The position numbers and the translations under genes were made by a program. The notes beneath the pieces were generated by a model, which saw nothing but the letters and a program-made list of their open reading frames with translations, ran no database searches and was not told the origin of the DNA. From Streptomyces sp. NBC_01235 (GTDB lineage: Bacteria; Actinomycetota; Actinomycetes; Streptomycetales; Streptomycetaceae), in NCBI RefSeq assembly GCF_035989285.1, contig NZ_CP108513.1, forward strand, positions 4,898,001-4,962,000: 64,000 nt of DNA, given 5' to 3'. Of this stretch, positions 40,021 to 47,432 are shown piece by piece; positions within the stretch are counted from its first letter, which is position 1; every line of letters starts with the position of its first letter.

Positions 40021-42818
40021 CGCGCCACCGCCACCGCTGCCGATGCCCGCGCCTGCGCCCGTTCCGGCACCGGTGGCGGCGGCGGTGGCGGTACGTCGGC
40101 CGGATCCGGCTTCGCGGCCAGGATGATCAGCATCAGACCCGCCAGCAGAGGGGGAACCAGCAGGACCTCGCCGAACAGCGAGCAGACCCCCGCACCGATC
40201 ATGGCCAGCAGTGCCGCCTCGCCGGCGGGATCACCGGAACGGATCGCGCACCGGGCCCGGCGGGCGCCGAGCACGGCAAGCGAGCCGATCCCGACCGCAC
40301 CCACCAGGCCGGTCTGCGAGAGCACTGTCAGATAGGTGTTGTGCGCGAATTCCAGGAGCGGGAGCTGTAGGAACATGACCTCGTAATCACCGGTGGCTTG
40401 GTAGTAGGCGGGCAACTGGCCGGCGAAGTTCAGATATCCGACACCGAAAACCGGGTGCGCCTCGAACATCCGCAGTGCGCTGTTCCACAGATCGATCCGC
40501 ACCGCGGAGTTGGCGTCCGGAGCGCCGCCGAGGATCGAGTCGAACCGGGCCGCGATCGCGGCGGGCAGCAGCGGAACCAGGCAGGCCGCGCCGATGCCGA
40601 GGGCCAGGACGCCACGCAGCGATCTGCGGGCGGCGTAGAGCACGATCACCGCGATTCCCGCCAGATAGGCCGCGCGGCTCAGCGAGTACGCAACCCCCAG
40701 GGCGAGCAGGGCGAATCCGGCGCCGGTCGCCAGCCGCGGCAGGCCCTTCCGGACGACCGCACAGCGCCTGAGCAGGACTGCGGCCGCCATGACGAACAGG
40801 GCACCCACGGCGTTGTGGTTGGCCGCGCCCTCTTGAGTGATGGCCAGAACAGCGGTGTCGGCAGGGGTGAGATCCCCCTTCATGGCGAAGATGGACCCTG
40901 CCTGGACGATCTCGATCACGGCCAGAATCACACTGCCGCAGCAGAACACCAGGAGCGCTCGGTCAAGAGCCGGTCCGGGTGCGGCGATCAGCGGCATCAG
41001 CAGCAGCGGCGCGCACGCCAGCAGCAGGTACTTCCAGGTGCCGGTGCCCGGCAGATCGGTGCCGCCGATCACGGCACTGGCGGTGACCAGGTAACCGACC
41101 GTGCCGACGGTGATCAGGGCGCCGATCAGCTTCGGCCATGCGATCTTCCTCCCGGAGACGACGCGACCCACCAGGCAGACGAGCATCAGAGCGGCCAGCC
41201 GGCCCGGGCTGATCAGCGAGGCCCCGACGTCCGACTGCGAGAACGGGATCGCGGCGGCGAGCACATACAGACCCGCGTCCGGGATCAGCAGACAGACCAG
41301 CACGATGACCGTGAGGCCGGCGGCGCTGAGGGTGCTGACGACGCCGGCGGTGCTGACGGCGGGGCTGTACGCCGTCGCGAGGCAGCCGACACCCGCCGCC
41401 GTCAGGAGCCCCGCCGCGACCACGGGTGCCCGGTTGAACGCAACGGACCCGACCTGCCTCGGGTACGCGCCCCGCAGGCGATCTCCGACCGTCTTGACCG
41501 ACAGTCGCCCAACCGACGGGCGCGCAGGGGCCGTCGGCCTCCCCTCGGTGGCAAGCCCGGCCGGATGGCGCCGGCGGTCGCGGACGCCCAGCCGCACGCC
41601 GCGGCCGAGCAGCACCGCGAACACCAGGTATCCGGCCGAGTCGGCCGCGCCGGCACCGACCGCGGCATAGCGGGGGGTCAGGACTACGAGCAGGGCGATG
41701 TTGACGATCGCAGCGATCACGGTGGCCGCGATCACCGGCCGAAGCAGGTCGGCAGCCGCCAGGTATGCCTGGAGCGAGCGGCCCATGCTGAACAGCACCA
41801 GGCCGGGCAGCATCGCCCAGATCACCTGCACGGCACCGGAGTACGGCTGCCCGTAGACCGCTGGGATCAGGACGGGGGCAACTGCCGCCGCCACGGCGGC
41901 CGCCACGGCGGCGGCAGCGAACACGGTCCGGGCAATCCTGGCCGCCGCTCGCGCGTCGACGGCACCCGACGTGACCGCGGGGAACATCACCAGCGCGACC
42001 GCCGTCGGCAGCAGGAACATCGCCTCGGCCAGGGGCAGCGCCACGGCGTACATGGCCACGGCCGTCACCCCGGCCAGCAGTTGGATCACCGGAACATCGA
42101 GACGCTGCATTCCGTAATGGATGAGATTCGGGAGATAGGCCCTGATGGCGAAGCTGCCGAAGGCCCGGGCGGACACCGGTTCACCGTCGTCCTGGACCCG
42201 GGCGGTGGCCGCGATCAACAGCACCCCGGCGCAGAGCAGTTGCCCGGCCAGCGCCGACAGAAAGCAACTGGTGGGGGTCAGCGATCCGGCGGCGAGCAGG
42301 CCGCAGACTCCGAGAAGGTGGCAGACCGCGGGGACGGTGGTCGCGAGGTTGTACGTCCTGACCCGGCCGCGGCCGATCTCAGCCGTTCCGAGCAGCGTGG
42401 TCAGCAAGGTCACCGGGCACATGGCGGCCGCTACCACCGCCGGCCGGAACGGCACGCCGAGCAGCACGACCGGCCAGAGATGACCGAGGAGCAGCCACAG
42501 CCCCGCCAGCGCCGAACCGGGAACCAGGGAGAACGCCACGCTCCACCGGACGATCTGCCGGAACGCGGTGTGCGAGGTTCCGGCGAACCGGGCGTTGGCG
42601 TTGTCCATACCCAGGACCGTGATGATGCTCAGCACGGTGGGGACCGAGATCATCACCGCGAACGTGGCCCTGCCCTGCACCCCCATGCCTCGCGCCACGA
42701 TGACGCCCGCCGCGAAGCTCATCGCCGTGGCCAGCAGTCGCGTGGCCAGGGTGCCTCCGATCGCCGCCGGACTTACCCCCGGCAGCCGGACGCGGAGACT
42801 TTTCGTGATCGACTGCAC
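40017..42818 (-). CDS. Fused Wzx-type flippase and Wzy-type O-antigen polymerase/ligase
   Basis: One uninterrupted 933-aa frame. Residues about 15-440 form a polysaccharide flippase of the MVF/Wzx fold with around 12 helices (GGTLATRLLATAMSFAAGVIVARGMGVQGRATFAVM; MYAVALPLAEAMFLLPTAVALVMFP). A basic cytoplasmic linker (RLGVRDRRRHPAGLATEGRPTAPARP) leads to a second block of about 10-12 helices ending in the Wzy_C signature: FEAHPVFGVGYLNFAGQLPAYYQ and LLEFAHNTYLTVLSQTGLVGAVG. In known Wzx/Wzy systems these are separate proteins that flip and then polymerise lipid-linked repeats. The GTG at 42818 with an upstream GGAGG is chosen over the extended frame. It starts a four-gene overlapping operon. 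Confidence 0.88.
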   Translation of the reverse strand: MQSITKSLRVRLPGVSPAAIGGTLATRLLATAMSFAAGVIVARGMGVQGRATFAVMISVPTVLSIITVLGMDNANARFAGTSHTAFRQIVRWSVAFSLVPGSALAGLWLLLGHLWPVVLLGVPFRPAVVAAAMCPVTLLTTLLGTAEIGRGRVRTYNLATTVPAVCHLLGVCGLLAAGSLTPTSCFLSALAGQLLCAGVLLIAATARVQDDGEPVSARAFGSFAIRAYLPNLIHYGMQRLDVPVIQLLAGVTAVAMYAVALPLAEAMFLLPTAVALVMFPAVTSGAVDARAAARIARTVFAAAAVAAAVAAAVAPVLIPAVYGQPYSGAVQVIWAMLPGLVLFSMGRSLQAYLAAADLLRPVIAATVIAAIVNIALLVVLTPRYAAVGAGAADSAGYLVFAVLLGRGVRLGVRDRRRHPAGLATEGRPTAPARPSVGRLSVKTVGDRLRGAYPRQVGSVAFNRAPVVAAGLLTAAGVGCLATAYSPAVSTAGVVSTLSAAGLTVIVLVCLLIPDAGLYVLAAAIPFSQSDVGASLISPGRLAALMLVCLVGRVVSGRKIAWPKLIGALITVGTVGYLVTASAVIGGTDLPGTGTWKYLLLACAPLLLMPLIAAPGPALDRALLVFCCGSVILAVIEIVQAGSIFAMKGDLTPADTAVLAITQEGAANHNAVGALFVMAAAVLLRRCAVVRKGLPRLATGAGFALLALGVAYSLSRAAYLAGIAVIVLYAARRSLRGVLALGIGAACLVPLLPAAIAARFDSILGGAPDANSAVRIDLWNSALRMFEAHPVFGVGYLNFAGQLPAYYQATGDYEVMFLQLPLLEFAHNTYLTVLSQTGLVGAVGIGSLAVLGARRARCAIRSGDPAGEAALLAMIGAGVCSLFGEVLLVPPLLAGLMLIILAAKPDPADVPPPPPPPVPERAQARASAAVAVAR

Positions 42819-43280
42819 CAGCGAACAGCCTCCGAAGTCGCGAGACGGGATCGGTGCCGCGGGGGGCGGCGGATGTTCTCGCCGCCTCAGCATGCAGGCA
42901 CAATGTAGCGTCACAGATAACACAAAGTAGCACTTCGCGCACGTAGAGTAGTAGCGTGTCTCGGCGTCAGGCCGGCCGCCGCCGGCGCGACCAGACGTCA
43001 GAAGAAGGCTTCTCCGGCGCGGACGACGGCGTGGGACAGGGGAACGCGGTGGTGAAGGTGCCGGCCGGAGACGCTGCCCGGCTGCGGGAACGTCCTGGTG
43101 CCCGATCCCCGGCAGCTGCCGACTGCAGTGGCCGGACCGCGGCCGGCCGACGAGCCGCCAACACCTTCGGTGACGGCAAGGCTGCCGTCAGGATCATCGG
43201 CGAACGGGCGTCACGGGCCCACGACGGGCTCATGCCCAGCCGCCGTCGGGTGGCGGGGCAGCTTCGGTGGAGGTGAGGAC
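42819..43280. promoter_or_regulatory. Divergent promoter region with GCTAC direct repeats
   Basis: This 462-bp gap separates the divergent flippase-polymerase and GT4 genes. At 42895-42960 it is A/T-rich. On the minus strand it has GCTAC at 42955-42951, 42931-42927 and 42909-42905; the last two are parts of GCTACTTTGTG and GCTACATTGTG, 22 bp apart. Spacing near two helical turns suggests a dimeric activator of the SARP/OmpR type, though no family can be assigned. The GT4-side 200 bp (43080-43260) hold nothing recognised. Confidence 0.5.
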
Positions 43281-44588
43281 ATGAGGATCTGGATCTTCAA
43301 CCACTATGCGGCGCCGCCGGACTGCGCCGCCGGCACCCGGCATTACGAGCTGGGCCGCGTGCTGGCGGCGAGGGGGCACGAAGTCACCGTCTTCGCCAGC
43401 AGTTTCAGCCATTTCAGCAGGCGCGAGGAACGGCTCACGCCCGGCGAGACGGTGGCCACCCGGACGATCGACGGCGTCCGCTTCGTCTGGGTCCGTACGC
43501 CGCCCTACACCAGCAACGGATACAGCCGCGTGCTGAACATGGTCCACTACGCGGCCCGGGTGCTCTCGGCGCAGCGCGGCCTGAACCGGCCGGATGTGAT
43601 CGTCGGCTCATCAGTGCACCTGGCCGCGGTGCTCGCCGCCTGGCTGGCGGCCCGTGGCCGCCGTGCCCGCTTCGTCGTCGAGGTGCGCGATCTGTGGCCG
43701 CAGACACTGATCGACATGGGCGCGCTGCGTGCGAACGGGCTGCCCGCCCGGCTGCTCCGGCTGGCCGAGTCCTTCTGCTGCCGGCGCGCGTCCGCCGTGA
43801 TCTGCCTCCTGCCCGGTGCCGCCGGCTACCTGCAGGCCCGTGGCGTCCCCGCCGACAAGATCCATTATGTGCCGAACGGGATCGCCGACTTCCCCCGGCC
43901 GAGAGATCCTGATCAGCCGGCCGACCCGAACATTCCGGGTCCCGGGGACCAGGCCGCCGACCTGATCGACCGGATCAGGCGCTTTCGCAAGGATGGTTGT
44001 CTCACCGCCGGCTACATCGGCTCGCACGGTCCGGCCAACGGGGTGGAGACCATTGTCGCGGCCGCGGCGGAGCTGCGAGCTGCCGGCCGTCCGCGGGTTG
44101 CCGTGGTGATGGTCGGCGACGGCCAGGAGAAGGCCGCGTGCGAACGGCTCGCGCACCGGCACGGCCTGGACAACGTGCTGTTCTGGCCGCCGGTGCCGAA
44201 GCAGGCCGTGCCGGCCGTGCTGGCCGAGCTGGATGTGACGTTGTTCTGCCTGCGTGATGTCGCGGTCTTCAAGTACGGCCTGAGCAGCAACAAGCTGTTC
44301 GACTACCTGGCGTCCGGCAAGCCGGTGCTGTTCGCGAGCAACGCGCCCGGCAGCCCGGTACGCGAGTCCGGCGGCGGCGTGTGCGTGCCCGCCGAGTCAC
44401 CGGCGGACATGGCGGGCGCGCTGGCCGAGTTGGCCGCGATGAACGAGACCGAACGGGAGCGGATGGGCGAGCGGGGCCGCCGCTGGGTCTACCGGCATCA
44501 CGGCATGACCGCGCTGGCGGACGCGTTCCTCACCGCGGTCTCGGAACCGGCGAGGGGCGAGGGCCCTGTGACGGAGGCGCGGCTGTGA
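43281..44588 (+). CDS. Glycosyltransferase family 4 protein (WbuB-like)
   Basis: A 435-aa GT-B enzyme. It shows MRIWIFNHYAAPPDCAAGTRHYELGRVLAARGHEVTVFASSFSHFSRREERL, VVEVRDLWPQTLIDMGAL, DKIHYVPNGIADF, CLTAGYIGSHGPANGVETIVAAAAELR and YGLSSNKLFDYLASGKPVLFASN. The NHYA-P-GTRHYELGRVL opening is characteristic of WbuB/WbnK-type transferases that add the second sugar, often an N-acetyl sugar, to the undecaprenyl-linked primer. The ATG at 43281 has GGTGGAGGTGAGG upstream. It is coupled to the acetyltransferase gene (GTGA overlap at 44585). Confidence 0.9.
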   Translation: MRIWIFNHYAAPPDCAAGTRHYELGRVLAARGHEVTVFASSFSHFSRREERLTPGETVATRTIDGVRFVWVRTPPYTSNGYSRVLNMVHYAARVLSAQRGLNRPDVIVGSSVHLAAVLAAWLAARGRRARFVVEVRDLWPQTLIDMGALRANGLPARLLRLAESFCCRRASAVICLLPGAAGYLQARGVPADKIHYVPNGIADFPRPRDPDQPADPNIPGPGDQAADLIDRIRRFRKDGCLTAGYIGSHGPANGVETIVAAAAELRAAGRPRVAVVMVGDGQEKAACERLAHRHGLDNVLFWPPVPKQAVPAVLAELDVTLFCLRDVAVFKYGLSSNKLFDYLASGKPVLFASNAPGSPVRESGGGVCVPAESPADMAGALAELAAMNETERERMGERGRRWVYRHHGMTALADAFLTAVSEPARGEGPVTEARL

Positions 44589-45274
44589 CGCTGCACATCG
44601 TGGGCGCAGGCGGCTTCGGCAGGGAGACGCTGGACGCGGTGCGGGCGACCGTCGCGGCGCCCGAGGTTGTCTTCGTGGACGAGCACCCGCCGGCCACTAC
44701 GCTGGCCGGCTGTCCGGTGCTGCTGCCCGGGCAGTTGGCTGCGCCCGGCGGGCAGGGGGACGAGTTCGTGGTCGCGATCGCCGACGCCGAGGCGCGCCGC
44801 AGGCTGGCCCGGCAGTTCGAAGATCGCGGCCTGCGAGCGGCGACGGTGATCGACCCGCGCGCGGTGGTCTCCCCCGACGCCAGGATCGGGCGCGGCTGTG
44901 TGGTGCTCGGTCAGGCGTTCATCTCCACCGGCACCGTCATCGGCGCACATGTCCAGGTCAACTACCAGGCCAGCATCGGTCACGACACGGTGCTCGAGGA
45001 TTTCGTGACAATCCTGCCCGGGGCCAATGTCGCCGGCAGCGTGACCGTCGGTGCCGGGTCCACGGTGGGCAGTAACGCCGCCGTGCTGCAGGGCCGTCGG
45101 ATCGGGCCGTCTGTCATGGTCGGCGCCGCTGCTCTGGTGACCCGCGACGTCGCCGCCGGTCAGCTGGTCGTGGGCATCCCCGCCAGGGCCCGCGGCTCGG
45201 CCCGGTCATCGCCAACCGGCGGCCCGCCCTGCTCAGCCGACGCCGATGACCGGCCGGAGCCCCGGGAGCCCTGA
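44585..45274 (+). CDS. NeuD/PglD-family sugar O/N-acetyltransferase
   Basis: A 229-aa protein. The N-terminal Rossmann-like half TLHIVGAGGFGRETLDAVRA binds the sugar nucleotide. The C-terminal left-handed beta-helix has hexapeptide repeats (ARIGRGCVVLGQAFISTGTVIGAHVQVNYQASIGHDTVLEDFVTILPGANVAGSVTVGAGSTVGSNAAVLQGRRIGPSVMVGAAALVTRDV). The His in SIGHD is the usual catalytic base. PglD/WeeI members acetylate UDP-4-amino-4,6-dideoxy-GlcNAc to UDP-diNAc-bacillosamine, which is the expected reaction given the PglE- and PglF-like genes nearby. The start is the GTG at 44585, overlapping the GT4 stop. It is convergent with the aminotransferase gene. Confidence 0.88.
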   Translation: MTLHIVGAGGFGRETLDAVRATVAAPEVVFVDEHPPATTLAGCPVLLPGQLAAPGGQGDEFVVAIADAEARRRLARQFEDRGLRAATVIDPRAVVSPDARIGRGCVVLGQAFISTGTVIGAHVQVNYQASIGHDTVLEDFVTILPGANVAGSVTVGAGSTVGSNAAVLQGRRIGPSVMVGAAALVTRDVAAGQLVVGIPARARGSARSSPTGGPPCSADADDRPEPREP

Positions 45275-45547
45275 TCGTCCGGTTTGGTCACGGGATCCCG
45301 TGCGCTTGCACGGCGACGACCTGATCTGATGCTTCCGCACGGCCGGCGGGGCGTCGTCGTGGCGAACGACTGTCATGACGGCCGAACTCGTCGGTCCCAG
45401 GTGACGGACCACCGTGCCGCCCTTCCAGTACGTCGGCCACCGCTGCCGCGCCCTCGTGGCCGCCGTGCCGCCCGGCTGGTCACCGCCGCACGCGAGGTGC
45501 CGGCACGGCGGTGACCAGGCCTCAGTCGGCTGGCGCGTGATGCGCGG

Positions 45548-46711
45548 TCACCGGGCACCAACCGGCATCGGCTGGGCCGTGGCATTCGGTGACGCGGTTG
45601 CCCGGACGACGGCGGTGGTCACCGCGTCGGCGATCTCGGCCACCTCGGCCTCGGTCAGCCGGTGGTGCACCGGCAGCGAGAGCATCGCCTGGGCGACGGC
45701 CTCGGTCACCGGCAGCGCCGAGCCGAGCCCGGTGCCGCCGTCCCGCTCGGCGAAGATCGGCTGCCGGTGCACCGGCGGGAAGTAGATCCGCGCCTCGACG
45801 CCCTGGTCCAGCAGGTCGGCGAGCACATGGTCGCGGATGCCGGGAAGCAGGCAGGTGTAGAGCATCCAGGTGCCCCGCGTGTCGGGTACCTGATGCGGCG
45901 TCGTCAGACCGGGGAGCCCGGTCAGCCGCCGGGTCAGCGATCCCGCGATCAGGTGCTTGCGCCCCAGGATGCCGTCCAGCTTGCGCAGCTGCACCCGGCC
46001 GATCGCGGCCTGCATCTCCGTCAGGCGCCAGTTGTAGCCAAGGCTCGCGTGCTGGTACAGCCCGGTCTGACCGTGGTTGCGGAGGAGTTTCAGCCGCTCC
46101 GCGACGCCCGGGTCGTCGGTCAGCACAATGCCGCCCTCACCGGTTGTGATGTTCTTGGAAGGGGTGAAGCTGAACATGGCCGACCGTCCGAAGGTGCCGA
46201 CCGGTCTGCCCCGGTACTCGGCGCCTGCGGCCTGCGCGGCGTCCTCCAGGAGCGGCACGCCGGCCTCGGCGCACACCCGCGCCAGCCCGTCGAGGTCACC
46301 GGGCTGCCCGGCGTAGTGCACGGTCATGACCGCCCGGGTGGCCCGGGTGATCCGGGTCGCGACCGATGCCGGATCGAGGTTGAACGTCCCCGGGTCGATG
46401 TCGGCGAACACCGGGGTGGCCCCGACGTGGCACACCGATGTCGCGGTGGCGACGAAGGTCATCGACGGGACGATCACCTCGTCGCCGGGGCCGATGCCCT
46501 CGGCGAGCAACATCGCGTTGAGCGCGGCCGTGCCGGTGCAGAACGTCACACCGAACCGCGCCTGATGCCGGTCGGCGAACTCCTGCGCGAAAGCCTCGTT
46601 CTCCGCGCCGTTGGTGAGAACACCACTGCGCAGGACCCTGCGTACCGCCTCCCATTCCTCCTCACCGAGGTCGGGACTTGCGAGCCGGATGCGGACGTTG
46701 CTGTCAGGCAC
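45548..46711 (-). CDS. DegT/DnrJ/EryC1/StrS family PLP sugar aminotransferase (PglE-like)
   Basis: A 387-aa fold-type I aminotransferase. It shows CTGTAALNAMLLAEGIGPGDEVIVPSMTFVATATSVCHVGATPVFADIDPGTFNLDP, the PLP-facing Asp in LLEDAAQAAGAEYRGRPVG, the Schiff-base lysine (Lys186) in MFSFTPSKNITTGEGG, and LGYNWRLTEMQAAIGRVQL. PglE-type enzymes aminate the C4 keto group made by PglF. The GTG at 46711 with AAAGGA nearby is preferred to the ATG at 46756, which would lie deep in the upstream gene. It overlaps the phosphoglycosyl transferase by 8 nt and is the last gene of the dehydratase-PGT-aminotransferase operon. Confidence 0.92.
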   Translation of the reverse strand: MPDSNVRIRLASPDLGEEEWEAVRRVLRSGVLTNGAENEAFAQEFADRHQARFGVTFCTGTAALNAMLLAEGIGPGDEVIVPSMTFVATATSVCHVGATPVFADIDPGTFNLDPASVATRITRATRAVMTVHYAGQPGDLDGLARVCAEAGVPLLEDAAQAAGAEYRGRPVGTFGRSAMFSFTPSKNITTGEGGIVLTDDPGVAERLKLLRNHGQTGLYQHASLGYNWRLTEMQAAIGRVQLRKLDGILGRKHLIAGSLTRRLTGLPGLTTPHQVPDTRGTWMLYTCLLPGIRDHVLADLLDQGVEARIYFPPVHRQPIFAERDGGTGLGSALPVTEAVAQAMLSLPVHHRLTEAEVAEIADAVTTAVVRATASPNATAQPMPVGAR

Positions 46712-47432
46712 CTGAGAGCATCCTTTCTGGTCTGCCGGCGATCGGATCGTTGTCATGGCCGACGGTGGCGCCGCCCCTGGCCAGGACCGTCCAGACGGTG
46801 AGGACCAAGATGGCCAGGTCGAGCCAGAAGCTCTGGTGGCGGACGTAACGCAGATCCCACTCGATGCGCTCCGGCCAGCTCAGGCGCTGTCGCCCGTGCA
46901 CTTGCGCCAGGCCGGTCAGGCCGGGGGTGGCCAGCAGCCGCAGCCGCTGACGACCGGTGTACCGGCCTACCTGGTAGGGCAGCGTCGGCCGAGGCCCTAC
47001 CAGGCTCATCTCTCCACGCAGCACATTGACCAGCTGGGGCAACTCGTCGAGGGACGTGCGGCGCAGCACCCGTCCGACCGCGGTCACCCGGGCCGGATCG
47101 GCGTCTCCTGGTCTCTCCGAGCCGCACGGAACATTGCGCATCGTACGCAGTTTCAGCAGGACGAACGGGTGGCTGTCGCGGCCGACCCGCTGCTGCCGGA
47201 ACAGGACGGGTCTGCCATGCGCGAGCAGGTGCGCCAGCGCGGCGATCGCGCAGAGCAGCGCGGCCGGCACGATGATCAGGCCGACCACGACCAGGTCCAG
47301 CATTCGCTTGCCGCGGTACGACCTTCGGCGAGGCACCCGGCCGCCGCCCCCGGGGCCGCCGGGAAGCGCGGTGGGCGCCTTCGGGCTCACCGCGCCTGCC
47401 CGGCGCCGGCCCGGCATGGGCGGGGCGGTCAT
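46704..47432 (-). CDS. Undecaprenyl-phosphate sugar phosphotransferase (monotopic PGT, PglC-like)
   Basis: A 242-aa protein with a single re-entrant hydrophobic helix (MLDLVVVGLIIVPAALLCAIAALAHLL, 44-70). The bacterial sugar-transferase core follows: PVLFRQQRVGRDSHPFVLLKLRTM, then RRTSLDELPQLVNVLRGEMSLVGPRPTLPYQ with the catalytic Asp129-Glu130 pair. These small enzymes start glycan assembly by moving a phospho-sugar (for example diNAc-bacillosamine-1-P or GlcNAc-1-P) from UDP to undecaprenyl phosphate. The ATG overlaps the dehydratase stop (ATGA) and the 3' end overlaps the aminotransferase start, so sugar synthesis and priming are made together. Confidence 0.92.
   Translation of the reverse strand: MTAPPMPGRRRAGAVSPKAPTALPGGPGGGGRVPRRRSYRGKRMLDLVVVGLIIVPAALLCAIAALAHLLAHGRPVLFRQQRVGRDSHPFVLLKLRTMRNVPCGSERPGDADPARVTAVGRVLRRTSLDELPQLVNVLRGEMSLVGPRPTLPYQVGRYTGRQRLRLLATPGLTGLAQVHGRQRLSWPERIEWDLRYVRHQSFWLDLAILVLTVWTVLARGGATVGHDNDPIAGRPERMLSGA

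Noticed and set aside
40398..42908. Very long plus-strand frame opposite the flippase-polymerase gene
   Set aside because: It is an antisense shadow. Its translation is Arg/Gly/His/Asp-rich without domains, while the minus strand encodes membrane helices and known motifs.
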